Assembly (NCBI RefSeq): GCF_001426195.1
Contig: NZ_LMRS01000056.1
Location: 1-64,000, forward strand
Source of the DNA: Sphingomonas sp. Leaf339
GTDB lineage: Bacteria > Pseudomonadota > Alphaproteobacteria > Sphingomonadales > Sphingomonadaceae
Reading direction: 5' to 3'
DNA length: 64,000 nt
A model generated the notes under the pieces. That model made no database searches and had not been told where the DNA came from. It saw only the letters and a program-made list of their open reading frames with translations. Positions 18,313 through 27,121 of this stretch are shown here, one piece after another. The position numbers and the translations under genes are program-made. The stretch's first letter is position 1. Every line of letters begins with the position of its first letter.

Positions 18313-19005
18313 TCAACGGGCTGCGTCGAGCTGGCGCGACAGCGTGGTGTGGAAACCGTCGGCAAAGCGGTTCAGCCCCGCCTCCACCTTGTTCACACCG
18401 TGGCTGAAGCGATTATACGCGATCACCGCCGGGATCGCCGCAAACAGGCCGATCGCGGTGGCGAACAACGCCTCGGCGATGCCCGGGGCCACGACGGCGA
18501 GCGACGTATTCTGCGCCGAGGCGATGCTGGTGAAGCTGCGCATGATGCCCCACACCGTGCCGAACAGGCCAACGAACGGCGCGACCGATCCGATCGTCGC
18601 GAGGATGTTCAGGCGATCGGACAGCTTGTCGATCTCCAGCGCGACGGCGGCGCCCATCGACGTTGCCAGCCGTTCGCGCGTGCCGCCCTTGTCCACCGTG
18701 CCGCTCGCGGTCGACCGGCGCCATTCCTGCACGCCAGCCGCAAAGACACGCGCCGATGGCAGATCGCGGTTCGCTTCGGTCTTGTGGAACGCGTCGATGT
18801 CCTCGGCCTTCCAGAAATCGCGCTCGAACCGGCCCATTTCGGCGCGGGTGCGGCGCAGGCGGCCCGAAAAGGCGATGATGATCGCCCAGGTCCAGATGCT
18901 GGCGAGCAACAGCCCCGCCATCACCGACTTCACGACCCAGTCGGCCTGCAGGAAAAGCGCGATCGGCGACAATGTCGCCGCGTCCATGTTCAAAACCGGA
19001 TTCAT
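18313..19005 (-). CDS. tolQ: Tol-Pal proton-channel subunit TolQ
   Basis: A 230-residue MotA/TolQ/ExbB family protein with three membrane helices: about residues 20-40, and two near 135-160 and 170-195. The pore helices are recognisable in ILATIGSVAPFVGLFGTVWG and the following IGLFAAIPAVIAYNRFSHG. With TolR it forms the proton-driven motor for TolA. Its ATG is directly adjacent to the ybgC stop and its stop is 13 bp from tolR. Confidence 0.96.
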   Translation of the reverse strand: MNPVLNMDAATLSPIALFLQADWVVKSVMAGLLLASIWTWAIIIAFSGRLRRTRAEMGRFERDFWKAEDIDAFHKTEANRDLPSARVFAAGVQEWRRSTASGTVDKGGTRERLATSMGAAVALEIDKLSDRLNILATIGSVAPFVGLFGTVWGIMRSFTSIASAQNTSLAVVAPGIAEALFATAIGLFAAIPAVIAYNRFSHGVNKVEAGLNRFADGFHTTLSRQLDAAR

Positions 19006-19458
19006 TCAGCCCCCTTGAGCGACGAGCTTGGCATAGATGTCGATCCAGGCACGCGGCTGGCGACGCGGACGGCCGGACGCGGCGACGAGCGCCGCGACCA
19101 CATCCGCTTGTGCCAGCACTCGGTCGGCGCACCTGACTGTCTGATGAATGGCGACCCGCGCCGCACCCACCTCGATGACCCGCGATACGACCAAGAGCGC
19201 ATCGTCGAGGCGGGCGGGGGCGAGGTAGCGGATGTTCAGGCTGGCGACGGCATACGCCCCCTCTCCCGCCTCGAACACCGCCCGCTGGTCGATCCCGGCG
19301 ACCCGCAGCATGTCGGAACGGGCGCGCTCCATGTAGCGCAGGTAATTGGCGTGATAGACGACGCCCGACAGGTCGGTGTCCTCGAAATAGACGCGCAAGG
19401 GAAACCGGTGTTCCGATCCCTCGAAGCGTCCTGCCGCCGGTTGATCCAGGCCGTTCAT
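19006..19458 (-). CDS. ybgC: tol-pal system-associated acyl-CoA thioesterase YbgC
   Basis: A 150-residue hot-dog-fold thioesterase that hydrolyses acyl-CoA and is the usual first gene of the tol operon. The active-site motif YFEDTDLSGVVYHANYLRYM contains the catalytic aspartate (DTDLSG). The start at 19458 gives MNGLDQPAAGRF; an upstream ATG at 19524 would add 22 residues without family support. Divergent from the VOC gene at 19552. Confidence 0.95.
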   Translation of the reverse strand: MNGLDQPAAGRFEGSEHRFPLRVYFEDTDLSGVVYHANYLRYMERARSDMLRVAGIDQRAVFEAGEGAYAVASLNIRYLAPARLDDALLVVSRVIEVGAARVAIHQTVRCADRVLAQADVVAALVAASGRPRRQPRAWIDIYAKLVAQGG

Positions 19459-19551
19459 CGCGGCAGGCGTTAACCGAAGCGGGCGGCAGAAGGAACCCGC
19501 TTGGCGGCTCACGCGGTTCGGCATAGCCTGTCAGGTTCAAGGAGATAGACG

Positions 19552-19956
19552 ATGGCGGATCGACCGACCGGCGGCGTGACCGCGTTCCTGACCATCGCCG
19601 CACGGCGCGGGCGCGAGGCCCTGTCCTTCTACGAACGCGCCTTCGCCGCTGAGGTGGTGGAGCGCAATGTCGCGGAGGATGGCGAGCGGTTGATGCAGGC
19701 GTCGCTGCGGCTGAACGGCGGCTGGATCATGCTGTCCGACGAATTTCCCGAATGGACGGGCCATGCCGCGCCGCCACCGGCCGGCGTGACGCTGCACCTT
19801 CAGGTCGACGATGCCGATCGCTGGGCCGCCCGCGCCGCAGCGGCGGGGGCGGTGGTGACGATGCCGGTTGCGGATCAGTTCTGGGGCGATCGATACGGGC
19901 AAGTGGTCGATCCGTTCGGCCATCGCTGGTCGATCGGATCGCCGATCAAGGGGTGA
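19552..19956 (+). CDS. VOC family protein (PhnB/glyoxalase-like)
   Basis: A 134-residue vicinal-oxygen-chelate fold protein with the paired beta-alpha-beta-beta-beta halves expected of PhnB-like members: AFLTIAARRGREALSFYERAF in the first half, and VTLHLQVDDADRWAARAAAAG with FWGDRYGQVVDPFGHRWSIG in the second. The latter is the hallmark C-terminal block. The substrate is unknown; many relatives are uncharacterised or bind small toxic molecules. An AAGGAG ribosome site lies upstream. It stands alone, divergent from the Tol operon and convergent with the next gene. Confidence 0.88.
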   Translation: MADRPTGGVTAFLTIAARRGREALSFYERAFAAEVVERNVAEDGERLMQASLRLNGGWIMLSDEFPEWTGHAAPPPAGVTLHLQVDDADRWAARAAAAGAVVTMPVADQFWGDRYGQVVDPFGHRWSIGSPIKG

Positions 19957-19965
19957 TGCCTGCGA

Positions 19966-20685
19966 TCACGGCTCGCCGACGCCTATCCGAACGGAGGCCA
20001 TCTGCACCGGCGCGGCCTGCGCGGCGACCATGACCGACGCGGGAGCATGGCGGGCCTGCCACGCGGTACGAGCGATGCGATAGCGATCGAACTTGACGAA
20101 GAACGCCAGCATCGGCGCCTCTAACCGCGGCAGCGCGGTGGCGGCGAATGCCGGCAGCGAGTCGGGCGCAATGATCGCCACATCACGGATCACGCCCAGT
20201 GCCGCGGCGCAGAACGCCTCCTTGGCCGGCGGCAGCGCCCAGAAGTTATAGAGGCGGGTCATCGCATCGTCCTGATACGCCTGCCAGTTGGCGCCGAACC
20301 GCGCCTTATATCGCTGCGCCACGGCATCCGTGATCGTCGTCAGCGTTGCTTTATGCGTGGTCAGCAACGCGTTGTACCCGTCGATGAGCTGATCCGCCGC
20401 CGCCCCGCGACAGCCGAGCGCCGCGACGTTCAGTGCCACCCGCAGGTGCCACGTCGTCTCCTCGGTTGATAATCCCCGATTGGGGGTCAGGTAACCGCCT
20501 GCGCCATCGGCGACGGGCGGTTCGAAATTGGGCGATGCTCCTGCGGGAAGCGCCGGCGCCGCATCGTCGATTACCGCCACCGCCGGCATGATAGATGCTG
20601 GTGCCAACAACATCTCTTGTGCAGCAACCGGCGGCGACAGGAACGACGCCACCAACGCGGCAATGCGGAACGATACGCGTAGCAT
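19966..20685 (-). CDS. secreted protein of unknown function
   Basis: A 239-residue protein that I cannot place in a family. The signal peptide (LVASFLSPPVAAQ) is clear. After a low-complexity Ala/Pro stretch the rest looks helical, with two cysteines (C in ALGCRG and in AFCAAA) and an N-terminal part of the domain reading TWHLRVALNVAALGCRGA, which is typical of a small conserved group in sphingomonads as far as I recall. It is convergent with the VOC gene (9 bp between stops). A hairpin pair lies upstream. Confidence 0.65.
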   Translation of the reverse strand: MLRVSFRIAALVASFLSPPVAAQEMLLAPASIMPAVAVIDDAAPALPAGASPNFEPPVADGAGGYLTPNRGLSTEETTWHLRVALNVAALGCRGAAADQLIDGYNALLTTHKATLTTITDAVAQRYKARFGANWQAYQDDAMTRLYNFWALPPAKEAFCAAALGVIRDVAIIAPDSLPAFAATALPRLEAPMLAFFVKFDRYRIARTAWQARHAPASVMVAAQAAPVQMASVRIGVGEP

Positions 20686-20689
20686 GCAG

Positions 20690-20743
20690 AACCCCCAAGT
20701 GTTCAGGGGGTTACATTGACCCGAACCGGCTCTACCGCCGGTT
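20690..20743. other. two stem-loops in the gap between nitronate-monooxygenase-like and secreted-protein genes
   Basis: The 105-bp gap holds two perfect 7-bp inverted repeats: aaccccc/gggggtt (20690-20696 and 20706-20712) and aaccggc/gccggtt (20724-20730 and 20737-20743). The second sits about 48 bases past the stop of the gene ending at 20791 and may be its terminator; the first overlaps the 5' end region of the secreted-protein gene transcript. Confidence 0.45.
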
Positions 20744-20790
20744 ACCGATCACGGTTTCGCCGCCGTTTACCGCGATCCGCCCGGCTTTTT

Positions 20791-21861
20791 TCAGGCGGCG
20801 CGCTTGTCCAGTGCGTGCGCGGCCTCCGCCATCAATTCGGCGATGATCGCGGCGGCGGGCTCTTCCTTCGTCACCATGCCGACGGACTGGCCGGCCATCA
20901 CCGAGCCATGCTCGACATCGCCATCGATCACCGCGCGGCGCAGCGCCCCTGCCCAGTAATGCTCTATCTGCAACTGTGCCTCGGCCATCGCGACGCGACC
21001 TTCGTCCAGATGTCCCGCCACCTCGCGCTGCTTGGCGGTGAACAGCTCGCCACCCGCATTCTTCAGTGCGCGCACGGGAATGACGGGCAGGCGCGGATCG
21101 AGCTGGACCGAGGCGACGGCATCACGGGCCGAAGCGCGGATGAATGCCTTCTTGAAATTGGCATGGGCGATCGATTCGGTGGCACACACGAACCGCGTGC
21201 CGAGCTGGACGCCCGCCGCCCCCATGTCGAGATAGCCGGCGATCGCCTCACCCCGGCCGATCCCGCCGGCGACGAACACCGGCAGTTGCTCGCTGAGTTC
21301 AGGCAACATCTCCTGCGCCAGCACGCTGGTCGAGACCGGGCCGATATGGCCGCCCGCCTCCATCCCCTCGATCACCAGCGCGTCGATGCCCGACCGGATC
21401 AGCTTCTTCGCGAGTGCCAGCGTCGGTGCAAAGCAGATCACCTTGGCACCGCCGGCCTTGATCGCCTCCAGCGATCCCTTGGGCGGCAGGCCACCCGCCA
21501 GCACGACATGGCCGACGCCGTGGCGCGTGCAGACATCGATCAGCGCCATCAGGTCGGGGTGCATGGTGATCAGGTTCACGCCGAACGGCTTGTCCGTCAT
21601 CGCCTTGGTCGCAGCGATCTCGCGATCGAGCAGGTCGACGGTCATCGCCCCGCACGCGATCACGCCGAAACCGCCCGCGTTCGAGATGGCGGCGACCAGA
21701 TGCCGTTCCGACACCCACGACATGGCGCCGGCCATGATCGCCACCTCGGTGCCGAGGAATGCCGCGCCCTTCGCCATGCGGCGGGCGAGGCGTTCCTCGC
21801 CCACGGTGGAGGCGGTGGCGCCCGCAGTAGCGGGGGATGCGGCAACAAGGGTGTCGGTCAT
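20791..21861 (-). CDS. NAD(P)H-dependent flavin oxidoreductase, nitronate monooxygenase-like
   Basis: A 356-residue FMN-binding TIM-barrel protein of the 2-nitropropane dioxygenase family. Signature segments are SNAGGFGVIACGAMT near the N-terminus, ALVIEGMEAGGHIG (the conserved G-x-E-x-G-G-H-x-G), and VFVAGGIGRGEAIAGYLDMGAAGVQLGTRF, which binds the FMN phosphate. Members oxidise nitronates or act as quinone/enoyl reductases (FabK-like); specificity cannot be assigned. The gene stands alone on the minus strand, with mqo upstream of it reading the same way. Confidence 0.88.
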   Translation of the reverse strand: MTDTLVAASPATAGATASTVGEERLARRMAKGAAFLGTEVAIMAGAMSWVSERHLVAAISNAGGFGVIACGAMTVDLLDREIAATKAMTDKPFGVNLITMHPDLMALIDVCTRHGVGHVVLAGGLPPKGSLEAIKAGGAKVICFAPTLALAKKLIRSGIDALVIEGMEAGGHIGPVSTSVLAQEMLPELSEQLPVFVAGGIGRGEAIAGYLDMGAAGVQLGTRFVCATESIAHANFKKAFIRASARDAVASVQLDPRLPVIPVRALKNAGGELFTAKQREVAGHLDEGRVAMAEAQLQIEHYWAGALRRAVIDGDVEHGSVMAGQSVGMVTKEEPAAAIIAELMAEAAHALDKRAA

Positions 21862-21928
21862 CCCCCTGCCTAGCGCGGGTGGCGGGCCGGCGGCAAGCGG
21901 TGGCCGGTCGGCAGGTTACTTCAGCGGG

Positions 21929-23647
21929 TCACAGGGCCAGATCGGGGCTGCGATCAACCTTGACCCGCGTCGCCGCCGGTCGGGGCCGGTCGGTGACGTG
22001 GACGGCGGGCGAGGCGACCGCCAGTTGCAGCGTCTCGGCCGTCGATGCCCATGTCTTTGCGATGCCATCAGGATCGTCGTTCAGCGAATTGCCGTAACTG
22101 GGCACGATCTCGCGGATCTTGGCCTGCCATTGCGGTGTCGCCAGCCGGTTGCCGAACACCTTCTTCAACAGGTCCAGCATGATCGACGGCGCGGTCGACG
22201 CACCCGGCGACGCGCCGAGCAGGGCGGCGATCGACCCATCCTTCGACGCGACGATCTCGGTGCCGAGTTTCAGCACGCCGCCCTTGTCGGGATCGCGCTT
22301 GATGATCTGCACGCGCTGCCCCGCCTGCCACAGCCGCCAGTCGGCGTCCTTCGCCCCCGGAAAATACTCGCGCAGCGCATTCATCCGGTCTTCCTGCGAC
22401 ATGATGAGCTGGCCCGCGAGATATTCGACGAGATCGAAATCGTCCCAGCCGACCGCCAACATCGGTCGGAAATTGTCGATCGTCACCGATGCCGGCAGAT
22501 CGAAATAGGAACCCTGTTTCAGGAACTTGGTCGAAAACGTCGCGAACGGCCCGAACAGCAGCACCTGCTTGCCATCCAGGTAGCGCGTGTCGAGATGCGG
22601 GACCGACATCGGCGGGGATCCGACCGCCGCCTTGCCATACACCTTGGCCAGGTGACGCTGGGCGATCGTGGGATTGTCGGTGACCAGGAACGAGCCGCCG
22701 ACCGGAAAGCCGGCGTAATCGTCGGCTTCGGGAATGCCTGATTTCTGCAGGATAGGCAGCGCCCCGCCACCGGCGCCGGCGAACACGAAGCGGGCCTTGA
22801 TGACCTGCTTATCGTCGCTTTTCATATCGCGGGCGGTGACGCGCCAATGGCCGTCCGTCTCGCGCTCCAGCGACCGCACCTCGTGACCAGTGGTCAGGGT
22901 GAAGCCGGGCTGCTTCTTCATCGACGCGATATATTGCCGCGTCACCTCTCCCCAGTTGCAATCGGTGCCGAGCGGCGACCGGGTGGCGGCGAGCTTCGTG
23001 CCGGCCGGGCGACCCTGCATCATCAACGGCACCCAGGCGGCGATCTGCGCCGGATCGGTCGTGAACTCCATGCCGGAAAAAAGCGGACTCGCCTCCAGCG
23101 CGGCATGCCGCTTTTGCAGGAACGCGACATTGTCATTGCCCCAGACCAGATTCATGTGGGGTGTGGAATTGATGAACGACCGGGGGTTGGCGAGCATGCC
23201 CGCCTGCACCTGATGGCTCAGGAACTGGCGCGTGACCTGAAACTGCTCGTTGATCTCCACCGCCTTCTTGATCTCAACCAGACCATCGGCGGCGTTCACC
23301 GGCGTATAGTTCAGCTCGCACAGGGCGGAATGGCCGGTGCCGGCATTGTTCCAGCCGCCAGAGCTTTCCTCGGCCACCTGATCCAGTCGCTCGACCAGTT
23401 CGATCGTCCAGCTCGGCTCCAGTTGGTGGAGCAGCACGGCCAGCGTCGCGCTCATGATACCGCCGCCGATCAACAGCACGTCGACGTTACGCTCGGTCGC
23501 CGCGCCGGTGGCGGCCCCTGGCACCATCGCGGCGGACCCCGCGACGATCGCCGAGCCCAACAGGCCGCGCCGGGTCACGCCACCGGTTGGTACAGGGCCG
23601 GTCTGTGACCCGGTCTTGTTGTTGGTCGTTGCGGATTGCACCGTCAT
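21929..23647 (-). CDS. mqo: malate:quinone oxidoreductase
   Basis: A 572-residue FAD-dependent enzyme that oxidises malate to oxaloacetate and passes electrons to the quinone pool. The dinucleotide motif is [20 protein letters not shown], followed by the Mqo signature [19 protein letters not shown]. The first 50 residues before the Rossmann motif are unusual: [21 protein letters not shown] looks like a twin-arginine signal. Classical Mqo is a cytoplasmic peripheral membrane protein. I chose ATG 23647; a longer frame adds 24 residues with no support. A stress-type promoter candidate lies upstream. Confidence 0.95.
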   Translation of the reverse strand: MTVQSATTNNKTGSQTGPVPTGGVTRRGLLGSAIVAGSAAMVPGAATGAATERNVDVLLIGGGIMSATLAVLLHQLEPSWTIELVERLDQVAEESSGGWNNAGTGHSALCELNYTPVNAADGLVEIKKAVEINEQFQVTRQFLSHQVQAGMLANPRSFINSTPHMNLVWGNDNVAFLQKRHAALEASPLFSGMEFTTDPAQIAAWVPLMMQGRPAGTKLAATRSPLGTDCNWGEVTRQYIASMKKQPGFTLTTGHEVRSLERETDGHWRVTARDMKSDDKQVIKARFVFAGAGGGALPILQKSGIPEADDYAGFPVGGSFLVTDNPTIAQRHLAKVYGKAAVGSPPMSVPHLDTRYLDGKQVLLFGPFATFSTKFLKQGSYFDLPASVTIDNFRPMLAVGWDDFDLVEYLAGQLIMSQEDRMNALREYFPGAKDADWRLWQAGQRVQIIKRDPDKGGVLKLGTEIVASKDGSIAALLGASPGASTAPSIMLDLLKKVFGNRLATPQWQAKIREIVPSYGNSLNDDPDGIAKTWASTAETLQLAVASPAVHVTDRPRPAATRVKVDRSPDLAL

Positions 23648-23801
23648 GCCTCGTTGATGTCGGTCCGGGCCTCGTCGCTCACCGGCCCCACGGGGCAGGA
23701 ACACACAACGGCCCATCACCGGATTGTTGGTCCGGTCACGCCGATCATCCGTATCGAATGGACCGAGCGCGACCGCTGCTCAAAGTCCTCGCCCATCGTC
23801 G

Positions 23802-23823
23802 TGGAATTCTTGGTTGGAATTCT
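23802..23823. repeat. direct repeat of tggaattct upstream of mqo
   Basis: Two exact 9-base copies separated by 4 bases, each containing the palindrome GAATTC. The 13-base period puts the copies just over one helical turn apart, which suits two regulator half-sites on roughly the same face. No known regulator is implied. Confidence 0.5.
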
Positions 23824-23840
23824 CGGGATACCGCGCGGCA

Positions 23841-23866
23841 AACGATGCCAGAGGGCGGTCCGTTCC
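23841..23866 (-). promoter_or_regulatory. EcfG-type general stress promoter candidate for mqo
   Basis: On the minus strand GGAAC is followed after 17 bases by CGTT, an exact match to the consensus for the alphaproteobacterial general stress sigma factor EcfG. It points toward mqo and would leave a leader of about 190 bases before the ATG. By chance such a match is not rare, so confidence is modest. Confidence 0.4.
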
Positions 23867-23986
23867 CAACATATGGCATTATCGACGGCCGCGCGCAAGA
23901 AGCGCGCCCCCTATCCAGCCCTCCGCCTCGAACAGCGAAACGCTGGTTCGAGGCGACTTGGATCATGCATCAAGCCGCCGGATTAC

Positions 23987-25240
23987 TCAGCCCGCGACCT
24001 CGGCATCCAGACCGTAAGCGGTATGCAACACGCGCACCGCCAGTTCGGTGTAATCCTCCTCGATCAGCACGCTGACCTTGATCTCCGACGTGGTGATCGC
24101 CTGGATGTTGATCCCGCGTTCGCCCAGCGTCGTGAACATCGTGGCGGCGACGCCCGCATGGCTGCGCATGCCGACGCCGACGACCGAAATCTTGGCGACG
24201 CGCGTGTCGTGGACCAGCTTCTCGAACCCGATATCGGCGCCGTTCAGCACGTCGAGACTGCGCGGCAGATCGGCCATCGGCACGGTGAAGGTGACATCGG
24301 TCGATCCGACCGAATGCGCCACGTTCTGGACGATCATATCGACGTTTATGCCCGCATCGGCCAGCGGCGCGAAGATCGATGCCACCGCGCCGGGGCGATC
24401 GGGCACCGCGACGAGGGTGATCTTCGCCTCGTTCTTGTCGTGCGCGATTCCGGTGATGAGCTGGCGTTCCACGTCGGTAATCTCCTCTTCCCCCACGATC
24501 ATCGTGCCGGGCAGCGCGTCCGCCATCGGCGCATCCTCGCCCGTGAAGGACGAGAGCACCTGGACGCGGACCTGTTCCTTCATCGCCAGACCCACCGAGC
24601 GGGTCTGGAGCACCTTGGCGCCGACCGAGGCCAGCTCCAGCATTTCCTCATACGTCACCCGCGCCAGCTTGCGGGCGCGGGGCACGATGCGGGGGTCGGT
24701 GGTGTAGACGCCGTCGACATCTGTGTAGATGTCGCACCGCTCCGCCTTCATCGCCGCCGCGACCGCGACCGCGCTGGTGTCCGATCCACCACGGCCCAGC
24801 GTCGTGACGCGGCCGGTGTCGGTGACGCCCTGGAAACCGGGGATCACCGCCACCTCGCCCGCGTTCAGGCTGGCGTCGAGCGCAACGGTATCGATCTCGC
24901 CGATACGGGCACGGGCGTGCGCATCCGACGTGGCGATCGGCAATTGCCAGCCGAGCCATGAGCGCGCGGGCACGCCCGCCGCCTGCAACGCGATCGCCAG
25001 CAGTCCGCTGGTGATCTGCTCGCCCGCCGAGACGACGACGTCATATTCGGCCGGATCGTACAGCGCCGATGCCTCGCGACAGAAACCGACCAGGCGATCG
25101 GTCTCGCCCGCCATCGCCGATACGACGACCGCCACCTGATTGCCGGCATCGACCTCACGCTTCACGCGCGCGGCGACGCTGCGGATGCGCTCGATCCCGG
25201 CCATCGACGTGCCGCCGAACTTCATCACGATACGCGCCAT
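23987..25240 (-). CDS. lysC: aspartate kinase
   Basis: A 417-residue aspartokinase that makes aspartyl phosphate, the first step to lysine, threonine, methionine and diaminopimelate. KFGGTS is at residues 7-12; VSAMAGETDRLVGF, TLGRGGSDTSAVAVA and DVDGVYTTDPRI are the kinase-domain blocks. Two ACT regulatory domains follow (about 265-335 and 345-410), so allosteric feedback is expected. The ATG at 25240 was chosen because the longer frame overlaps the divergent ubiG gene. The two starts are only 53 bp apart. Confidence 0.97.
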   Translation of the reverse strand: MARIVMKFGGTSMAGIERIRSVAARVKREVDAGNQVAVVVSAMAGETDRLVGFCREASALYDPAEYDVVVSAGEQITSGLLAIALQAAGVPARSWLGWQLPIATSDAHARARIGEIDTVALDASLNAGEVAVIPGFQGVTDTGRVTTLGRGGSDTSAVAVAAAMKAERCDIYTDVDGVYTTDPRIVPRARKLARVTYEEMLELASVGAKVLQTRSVGLAMKEQVRVQVLSSFTGEDAPMADALPGTMIVGEEEITDVERQLITGIAHDKNEAKITLVAVPDRPGAVASIFAPLADAGINVDMIVQNVAHSVGSTDVTFTVPMADLPRSLDVLNGADIGFEKLVHDTRVAKISVVGVGMRSHAGVAATMFTTLGERGINIQAITTSEIKVSVLIEEDYTELAVRVLHTAYGLDAEVAG

Positions 25241-25293
25241 GGAAAGCGATCGACCTCCTTGGGTAAAAGCGGCGGCCCTGATAGGAACCGGAC

Positions 25294-26022
25294 ATGCACA
25301 GCGCAAGCGACACGATCGATCCGAACGAAGCCGCCCATTTCGGCAAGATGGCGGCGGCATGGTGGGACCCGAAGGGGTCGTCCGCCATGCTCCACCGGCT
25401 GAACCCGGTACGGCTGGGCTATCTTCGCGCGGCGGTGGACGCGCATTGGGGCGGCGAGGCACGCGGTTTCGCGCCGCTCGCCGGCAAGCGCGCGCTGGAT
25501 GTGGGCTGTGGCGCCGGATTGCTGGCGGAACCGCTGGCTCGGCTGGGTGCGACCGTAACGGGGGTGGATGCCGCGCCCGAGAATATCGCCGCTGCCGCCG
25601 CCCATGCCACCGCCGGCGGCCTGTCGATCGATTATCGCGCCGGCGGGATCGAGACGGTGGCGGGCGAACAATTCGACCTCGTCACCAGTCTGGAGGTGAT
25701 CGAGCACGTATCCTCGCCGCCCGCCTTCGTGCGCGGTCTCGTTTCGGCGCTGGCACCGGGCGGGTTGATGATCCTGTCGACGCCCAACCGCACGCCGCTG
25801 TCACGACTGGCGATGATTACGCTCGCCGAGGGGACCGGCGCGATCCCGCCGGGGACGCATGACTGGGACCGGTTCCTTACCCCGGAGGAATTGACGACGC
25901 TGCTGGCCAGCGAAGGCATGGTGGTGCGCGATATCCAGGGTCTGGTCTTCACCCCGACGCGCGGGTTCGCGCTGGGGGCATCGACCTCGCTCGATTATCT
26001 GCTGACCGCGACGCACGGCTGA
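25294..26022 (+). CDS. ubiG: 3-demethylubiquinol/2-polyprenyl-6-hydroxyphenol O-methyltransferase
   Basis: A 242-residue SAM-dependent methyltransferase that carries out both O-methylations in ubiquinone synthesis. The opening SDTIDPNEAAHFGKMAAAWWDP and GSSAMLHRLNPVR are characteristic of UbiG, and the SAM site is ALDVGCGAGLLAEPLARLGA. The acidic EVIEHV follows motif II. Length is standard. It is divergent from lysC and convergent with the AI-2E family gene (22 bp between stops). Confidence 0.96.
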   Translation: MHSASDTIDPNEAAHFGKMAAAWWDPKGSSAMLHRLNPVRLGYLRAAVDAHWGGEARGFAPLAGKRALDVGCGAGLLAEPLARLGATVTGVDAAPENIAAAAAHATAGGLSIDYRAGGIETVAGEQFDLVTSLEVIEHVSSPPAFVRGLVSALAPGGLMILSTPNRTPLSRLAMITLAEGTGAIPPGTHDWDRFLTPEELTTLLASEGMVVRDIQGLVFTPTRGFALGASTSLDYLLTATHG

Positions 26023-26044
26023 CCGGCTTCCGGCGGCCGGACGA

Positions 26045-27121
26045 TCAGGCCGCCGCCTCGTCCTTTTCCTCGTTCCGCTGCGACCGCCGCTCCAGCGCGG
26101 ACTTCGTCATGGCGGTGAAGGGGTCGGCCAGCGCCAGTCCCATGATCCCGAACAACGCGCTCATCAGGATCTGCGCGCCCAGCGTCAGTGCCGGCGGCAG
26201 GTCGACGGTCTTCTTCGCGACGATCGGCAACAGGACATATCCGTCGAAGGTCTGCACGACGAGATAGGTGCCAATCGCCCAGAAGCCGACACTCGTCCCC
26301 GCCGAAAAGCCTACCGCGATCATCAACGCGCCGCTGATGAACGCACCGATATTGGGAATGAACGCCAGCAGTCCGGTCAGGATGCCCAGGATCATCGCCA
26401 TCGGCACGCCACCGATCATCAGCGCGAACCACGTAATGACGCCCTCCGCCGCCATCCCCAACAGGCGCCCGGCCAGCAGACGGCGCAACGTATTGCCCAT
26501 CCGCTCGATCGTGATCGAGAACTCCGCCCTGTGGTCGCGCGGGACCATCCATTCCAGCCCTCGTCGATACGCCGTCGGATCCATCGCCACGAACAGACCG
26601 ATGATCATGATCATGAACATGCTGGTCAGCGCACCTACCGCGCTGCCGACCCACGACGTAATCCGCCCGACCGACCCCAGCGCCTGCTTGACGATGCCGT
26701 TCACGTCCGACGCCCCCGGCATCAGCCCCTGCGCGCTCAACCAGGTGGTGAAGCGGTTCGCCTGCGTTTCCAGCGTCGATCGCAACTGCATCACCTGTTC
26801 GGTGACCTGCACACCGGTCAGGTAAAAGGTGCCGAACAGGAACGCGACCGTCAGCAGCACGACGATCAGCAGTCGCCAGCCACGCCCGATCGGCAACACC
26901 CGCCCCAACAGGCGCACGCCGCCATCCAGCAACGCCGCGAACACCAGCCCGGCAAAGATGATGAGGAGCGGCTGGATCAGCAGGACCACAAGGGCAATGG
27001 CACCCGCCATGCCCAGCCAGACCGCCGCCCGCTTTACCTCTTTGCCGACGAACGGGTCGCGCGATTCGATCGGCCCGGCCTCGACCGGCACATCCGCCGC
27101 CGGCGTCGGCCGTTCGCTCAC
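26045..27121 (-). CDS. AI-2E family transporter
   Basis: A 358-residue membrane protein with about eight helices and the PerM/TqsA-type core: helices near residues 33-80, a central extramembrane helical region (QVTEQVMQLRSTLETQANRF), then helices with FIPNIGAFISGALM and DGYVLLPIVAKKTVDLPPALT. Homologues export small molecules or Na+/H+; the AI-2 name is historical and specificity is unknown. The start is GTG at 27121, which overlaps the lepB stop (GTGA). It closes the pyrE-hydrolase-pdxJ-acpS-lepB run. Confidence 0.9.
   Translation of the reverse strand: MSERPTPAADVPVEAGPIESRDPFVGKEVKRAAVWLGMAGAIALVVLLIQPLLIIFAGLVFAALLDGGVRLLGRVLPIGRGWRLLIVVLLTVAFLFGTFYLTGVQVTEQVMQLRSTLETQANRFTTWLSAQGLMPGASDVNGIVKQALGSVGRITSWVGSAVGALTSMFMIMIIGLFVAMDPTAYRRGLEWMVPRDHRAEFSITIERMGNTLRRLLAGRLLGMAAEGVITWFALMIGGVPMAMILGILTGLLAFIPNIGAFISGALMIAVGFSAGTSVGFWAIGTYLVVQTFDGYVLLPIVAKKTVDLPPALTLGAQILMSALFGIMGLALADPFTAMTKSALERRSQRNEEKDEAAA

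Larger units (their letters stand above)
23648..23986. other. 339-bp intergenic region between lysC and mqo
   Basis: This is the longest gap in the middle of the window. No gene is supported. It contains a direct repeat of tggaattct (23802-23810 and 23815-23823, 13 bases apart, each holding a GAATTC palindrome) and a stress-promoter candidate at 23841-23866 pointing toward mqo. The remainder shows nothing I can interpret. Confidence 0.5.
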
